Assembly (NCBI RefSeq): GCF_022179545.1
Contig: NZ_AP025518.1
Coordinates: 3,100,001-3,164,000 of the forward strand
Length of the DNA stretch: 64,000 nucleotides
Origin: Mycolicibacterium fortuitum subsp. fortuitum
GTDB taxonomy: Bacteria > Actinomycetota > Actinomycetes > Mycobacteriales > Mycobacteriaceae
Direction: 5' to 3'
In this document: one piece after another, positions 61,740 through 64,000 of the stretch
Numbering within the stretch: position 1 is the stretch's first letter
Layout of the letters: every line of letters begins with the position of its first letter
The notes under the pieces: generated by a model
Database searches by the model: none
Told to the model about the DNA's origin: nothing
What the model saw: only the letters and a program-made list of their open reading frames with translations
Made by a program: the position numbers and the translations under genes

Positions 61740-62240
61740 TCAGCTTCGGATGACCTGTGTGCCGCCGGCGAGTTCGTCGTGCTTGCCCTGCTTTGTGGGG
61801 CTGGAGCTGATGGTCACCGCGATGATGATCATCGCGATGACGGCGAGCAACCCGCCGACATACGGAACGATCGGCAGCAACGTGAACGCGTTGCGAATCA
61901 TTGATTCCTTCGCTGTCGGCTTCGGCGTCCCGCCTGGACCGCGGACGGCCAATCCCAATATCTTCTTGCCCGGTGTCGAGCCGGTCGCGACTTCCAACCC
62001 CACGAAGTAGACGAACATCAGTAAGCCGGTGAACAGACCGGTCACCCAAATGCTGGACAGCGAATCGGTGAAGAACCCGAGAATGATCGCCACGATTTCG
62101 ACGATGATGCCGTCGATCACCCTCGCGAGCCATCGCCGCCCGAGACCGCCGGGATTCTGCGCGCCGTAGGGCGGTGGATAGCCGCCCGGTCCGTATTGGC
62201 CCTGTTGCCCAAAGTCCGGTTGGTAGTTACCCGTGCTCAT
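61740..62240 (-). CDS. RDD-family membrane protein
   Basis: This is a 166-residue protein from the ATG at 62240. A 35-residue Pro/Gly/Gln/Tyr-rich cytoplasmic tail precedes the RDD domain. RDD features are the LGRRWLARVIDGII start (Arg and Asp in helix 1) and STPGKKILGLAVRG. About three helices follow. Function of the family is unclear; some members are linked to ion or stress tolerance. The longer frame upstream runs antisense-like through the DoxX gene and is not used. It follows the DoxX gene by 10 bp on the same strand. Confidence 0.85.
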   Translation of the reverse strand: MSTGNYQPDFGQQGQYGPGGYPPPYGAQNPGGLGRRWLARVIDGIIVEIVAIILGFFTDSLSSIWVTGLFTGLLMFVYFVGLEVATGSTPGKKILGLAVRGPGGTPKPTAKESMIRNAFTLLPIVPYVGGLLAVIAMIIIAVTISSSPTKQGKHDELAGGTQVIRS

Positions 62241-62250
62241 GCACTCAACG

Positions 62251-63054
62251 CTACCGATCCCGCCGCTGGTCGAGTTGGGTTCGCGCCATGTCGGCGAGCG
62301 CAGCTGAGCGTTCGCGGGCTGCCTCGGCCAATTCCGGCGCGCGTTCCCGAGCCAGATTCGCGAACTCGCTGGCGCGTTCCCGGGCGGCATCGGCGACCTC
62401 GGGGCCGTGTTCGCGGGCGAGTTGTGCCAGCTCGGCCGCCAATTCGGTGGCCCGTTCCCGCGCCGCATCCGCCAGTTCGCGGCCCCGCTCGGCACCCACG
62501 GCCAGACCGTGTCCGACCTTTTCGGCGAGCGCGCTGTCGGTGAGCGCGTTGTTGTTGAGACCGCCGGCCGTCACGCCGGGAACAGCGGCGGCAACGCTGG
62601 CCGAGACCTGTCGTGCTGCACGCCGACCGCGCCAAGCCAGCGACGGTTTGCCCGCGGTGTCGGCCGCGGCGATGATCAGGCCGCCCAGCAGACTCACATC
62701 GGTGAGGAACTCCCGTCGCCGGTCTGCAGCCTGTTGCGGCTCAGCGTCTTTCGAGAAGGCCTGCGAGCCGATACTGCCCGGGATCATGGTCACTGCCAGT
62801 GCAGCGGCGGTCAACCGCGGCGCACGCCCCGCGGCAAGCAGTAGTCCGCCGGCTATCTGAACGACGGCGGTGGCCCGTGCCACCGTGGCGGCATTGGCCT
62901 GAACGTCGGACCCCACAGGGCCGGGTAGCGCACTCAATGTACCCAGGGTTCTGCGCGCCGACTCGGTCGAAGCGCTGGGGTCGCGCAAGGTGTCGACACC
63001 ACGGGAGATGAAGGTCGCAGACAACATGGGGCGGGCGATTCGTCTGATCAACAT
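62251..63054 (-). CDS. DoxX-family membrane protein with 11-residue-repeat C-terminal tail
   Basis: This is a 267-residue protein. Residues 1-170 are a DoxX-like membrane domain (opening RRIARPMLSATFISRGVDTL, then helices around VQIAGGLLLAAGRAP and TDVSLLGGLIIAAAD). The last 80 residues are a long helix built of about six 11-residue units of the type ELADAARERAT, EVADAARERAS, EFANLARERAP, ELAEAARERSA. Such 11-mer amphipathic repeats commonly lie along a membrane or lipid surface. Mycobacterial DoxX proteins have been tied to oxidative-stress resistance complexes; that role is not proved for this one. Confidence 0.85.
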   Translation of the reverse strand: MLIRRIARPMLSATFISRGVDTLRDPSASTESARRTLGTLSALPGPVGSDVQANAATVARATAVVQIAGGLLLAAGRAPRLTAAALAVTMIPGSIGSQAFSKDAEPQQAADRRREFLTDVSLLGGLIIAAADTAGKPSLAWRGRRAARQVSASVAAAVPGVTAGGLNNNALTDSALAEKVGHGLAVGAERGRELADAARERATELAAELAQLAREHGPEVADAARERASEFANLARERAPELAEAARERSAALADMARTQLDQRRDR

Positions 63055-63096
63055 GGGCTAGGAGTTCCCCGAGCCCGCCACGGCAAACCTGTCAGC

Positions 63097-63921
63097 TCAG
63101 TCACCGTGTCCGGCCAGCAGCAGTTCACTGAGGTGCGTGGTGGTCTTGACCCCGTCGTCGTATCCGCCCTCGTCACCGAGCGCGTTCATGATGGCCAGCG
63201 TGTACCGCTGCCGCGGCCCGGCGAAACCCACGCTGTTGACCACCCAGCCGCCCTGCTCGAGTGACCAACCGTCCTTGTTGCCGGGGTTCATCGCCGCTCC
63301 GGCACCCCAAACGCCCCACTGCTGGTTGGTGTCGACGTGCTGGAGTGCATCGACGATCTCTGCCGTCTCGGCGGCAGGCAGGTCCGAGAGCGTGTAGTTG
63401 ATCAATCGGTCGAGATCTTCCGGCGTGGCCTTCTGGAAGCCCCAGTACGGGAAGGTGCGGCTGAATCCGCGCTGCGGTTGCAACCCTGTCAGTCCGTACG
63501 CGGGGAAGTCGGCGTTGAATGCCTGATGGTCGGCGCCGCTGTACCGCGACCACAACGTGTCGGCCGCATCGTCGTCAGAGGAGTGCAGCATGGCCGCCAT
63601 CAACGTCCGGTCAGAGTCGGTCAGCCGGACGGTGCCGGCCCGTTGCCTGGTCACCAGGTCGACCACCATGCCAAGCTTGATCGTGGAAGCAGTCCACACC
63701 GGTTCGCCTGCGTGCGCGTTCCGGTACACAGCCCCGGTGGTGCGGTCACGCAACACGTAGCCGACCGTGCCCGGCCGGGTCGACAGGTAGGCATCGGCCG
63801 CCGCGACGCGCTCTGTGAATTCGCAGTTGGCCGGCGTCGCACAGGTGGAACTCGCCGGCGGAACGGTGGTGCCTGCGCCGAAGGCGGCCAGTACAACAGC
63901 AAGGGACAGCAGGCGTCGCAT
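63097..63921 (-). CDS. Secreted class A beta-lactamase-like serine hydrolase
   Basis: This is a 274-residue protein with an N-terminal signal peptide (MRRLLSLAVVLAAFGAGTT). Beta-lactamase/DD-peptidase-type motifs appear in order: the Ser-x-x-Lys nucleophile in TASTIKLG (near 81), SDD at the SDN position (MLHSSDDDAADTL), and KDGW at the KTG position. The classical Glu of class A omega loops is not obvious. Two Cys residues near the mature N terminus (TCATPANCEF) may form a disulfide. It is more likely a cell-wall or housekeeping hydrolase than a resistance enzyme, but this is uncertain. Confidence 0.8.
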   Translation of the reverse strand: MRRLLSLAVVLAAFGAGTTVPPASSTCATPANCEFTERVAAADAYLSTRPGTVGYVLRDRTTGAVYRNAHAGEPVWTASTIKLGMVVDLVTRQRAGTVRLTDSDRTLMAAMLHSSDDDAADTLWSRYSGADHQAFNADFPAYGLTGLQPQRGFSRTFPYWGFQKATPEDLDRLINYTLSDLPAAETAEIVDALQHVDTNQQWGVWGAGAAMNPGNKDGWSLEQGGWVVNSVGFAGPRQRYTLAIMNALGDEGGYDDGVKTTTHLSELLLAGHGD

Positions 63922-63970
63922 GCGAGTAGCTTCGCAGGGGTGGATCCCATGGCCGGCATCGGCACCGGGC

Positions 63971-63999
63971 GATGAACTACGACTGGGAACAGCTGGGCG
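63971..63999 (+). CDS. Start of a further gene, truncated by window end
   Basis: Only nine residues are visible (MNYDWEQLG). This opening resembles the N terminus of some large NTPase or restriction-endonuclease-like proteins, but nine residues cannot support a function, and the true start could be elsewhere. Confidence 0.25.
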
Positions 64000-64000
64000 A

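Noticed and set aside
61740..62495. 251-codon version of the RDD protein
   Set aside because: The extra N terminus overlaps the DoxX repeat tail and is low complexity. The ATG at 62240 gives the normal Pro/Gly-rich start.

Overview
The window is high-GC actinobacterial DNA, almost certainly from a rapidly growing Mycobacterium/Mycolicibacterium. The evidence is two MmpL transporters, a hemophore-like secreted protein, two GAP/Sap-type membrane proteins, glycosyltransferases of the glycopeptidolipid (GPL) type, and a PdtaR-type ANTAR response regulator.

Region 1 (1 to about 50.5 kb) is a large lipopeptide-type biosynthetic locus organised like a mycobacterial GPL locus. It runs: tandem mmpL genes (first one cut by the window edge), a hemophore-like gene, a sulfotransferase-like gene, a condensation/acyltransferase-superfamily gene, three paralogous glycosyltransferases, two GAP-type membrane proteins on the minus strand, three methyltransferases, a minus-strand cytochrome P450, an mbtH gene and two giant NRPS genes. 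The NRPS genes (about 8144 and 2720 aa) span 32.6 kb. I read the line as C-A-T-E / C-A-T / C-A-T-E / C-A-T / C-A-T / C-A-T-E / C | A-T / C-A-T-E / C-T, where the bar is the protein boundary. That is 8 adenylation, 9 condensation, 9 carrier and 4 epimerisation domains, about twice the length of the GPL tetrapeptide system. C-domain types agree with epimerisation at every step. Three A domains (1, 7, 8) share a threonine-like code; the other five codes are not ones I can assign. The last module has no A domain, and no thioesterase or reductase follows it. Together the genes suggest a threonine-rich, probably N-acylated octapeptide that is glycosylated, methylated, possibly acylated or sulfated, and exported by MmpL/GAP proteins. 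No fatty-acyl-AMP ligase, PKS or sugar-biosynthesis gene lies in the window.

Region 2 (50.5 to 51.6 kb) is the right boundary: an ICMT-family membrane methyltransferase, a mostly empty 300-bp stretch, and a minus-strand tRNA whose CCA end faces the NRPS cluster.

Region 3 (51.6 to 64 kb) looks like ordinary chromosome: pdtaR, a livJ-livHMGF branched-chain amino-acid ABC transporter, a UPF0060 small membrane protein, a SCO6745-family protein, a gluconate unit (FadR/GntR regulator divergent from gntK-gntP), an RDD protein, a DoxX protein with an 11-residue repeat tail, a secreted class-A beta-lactamase-like protein, and the first codons of a further gene.
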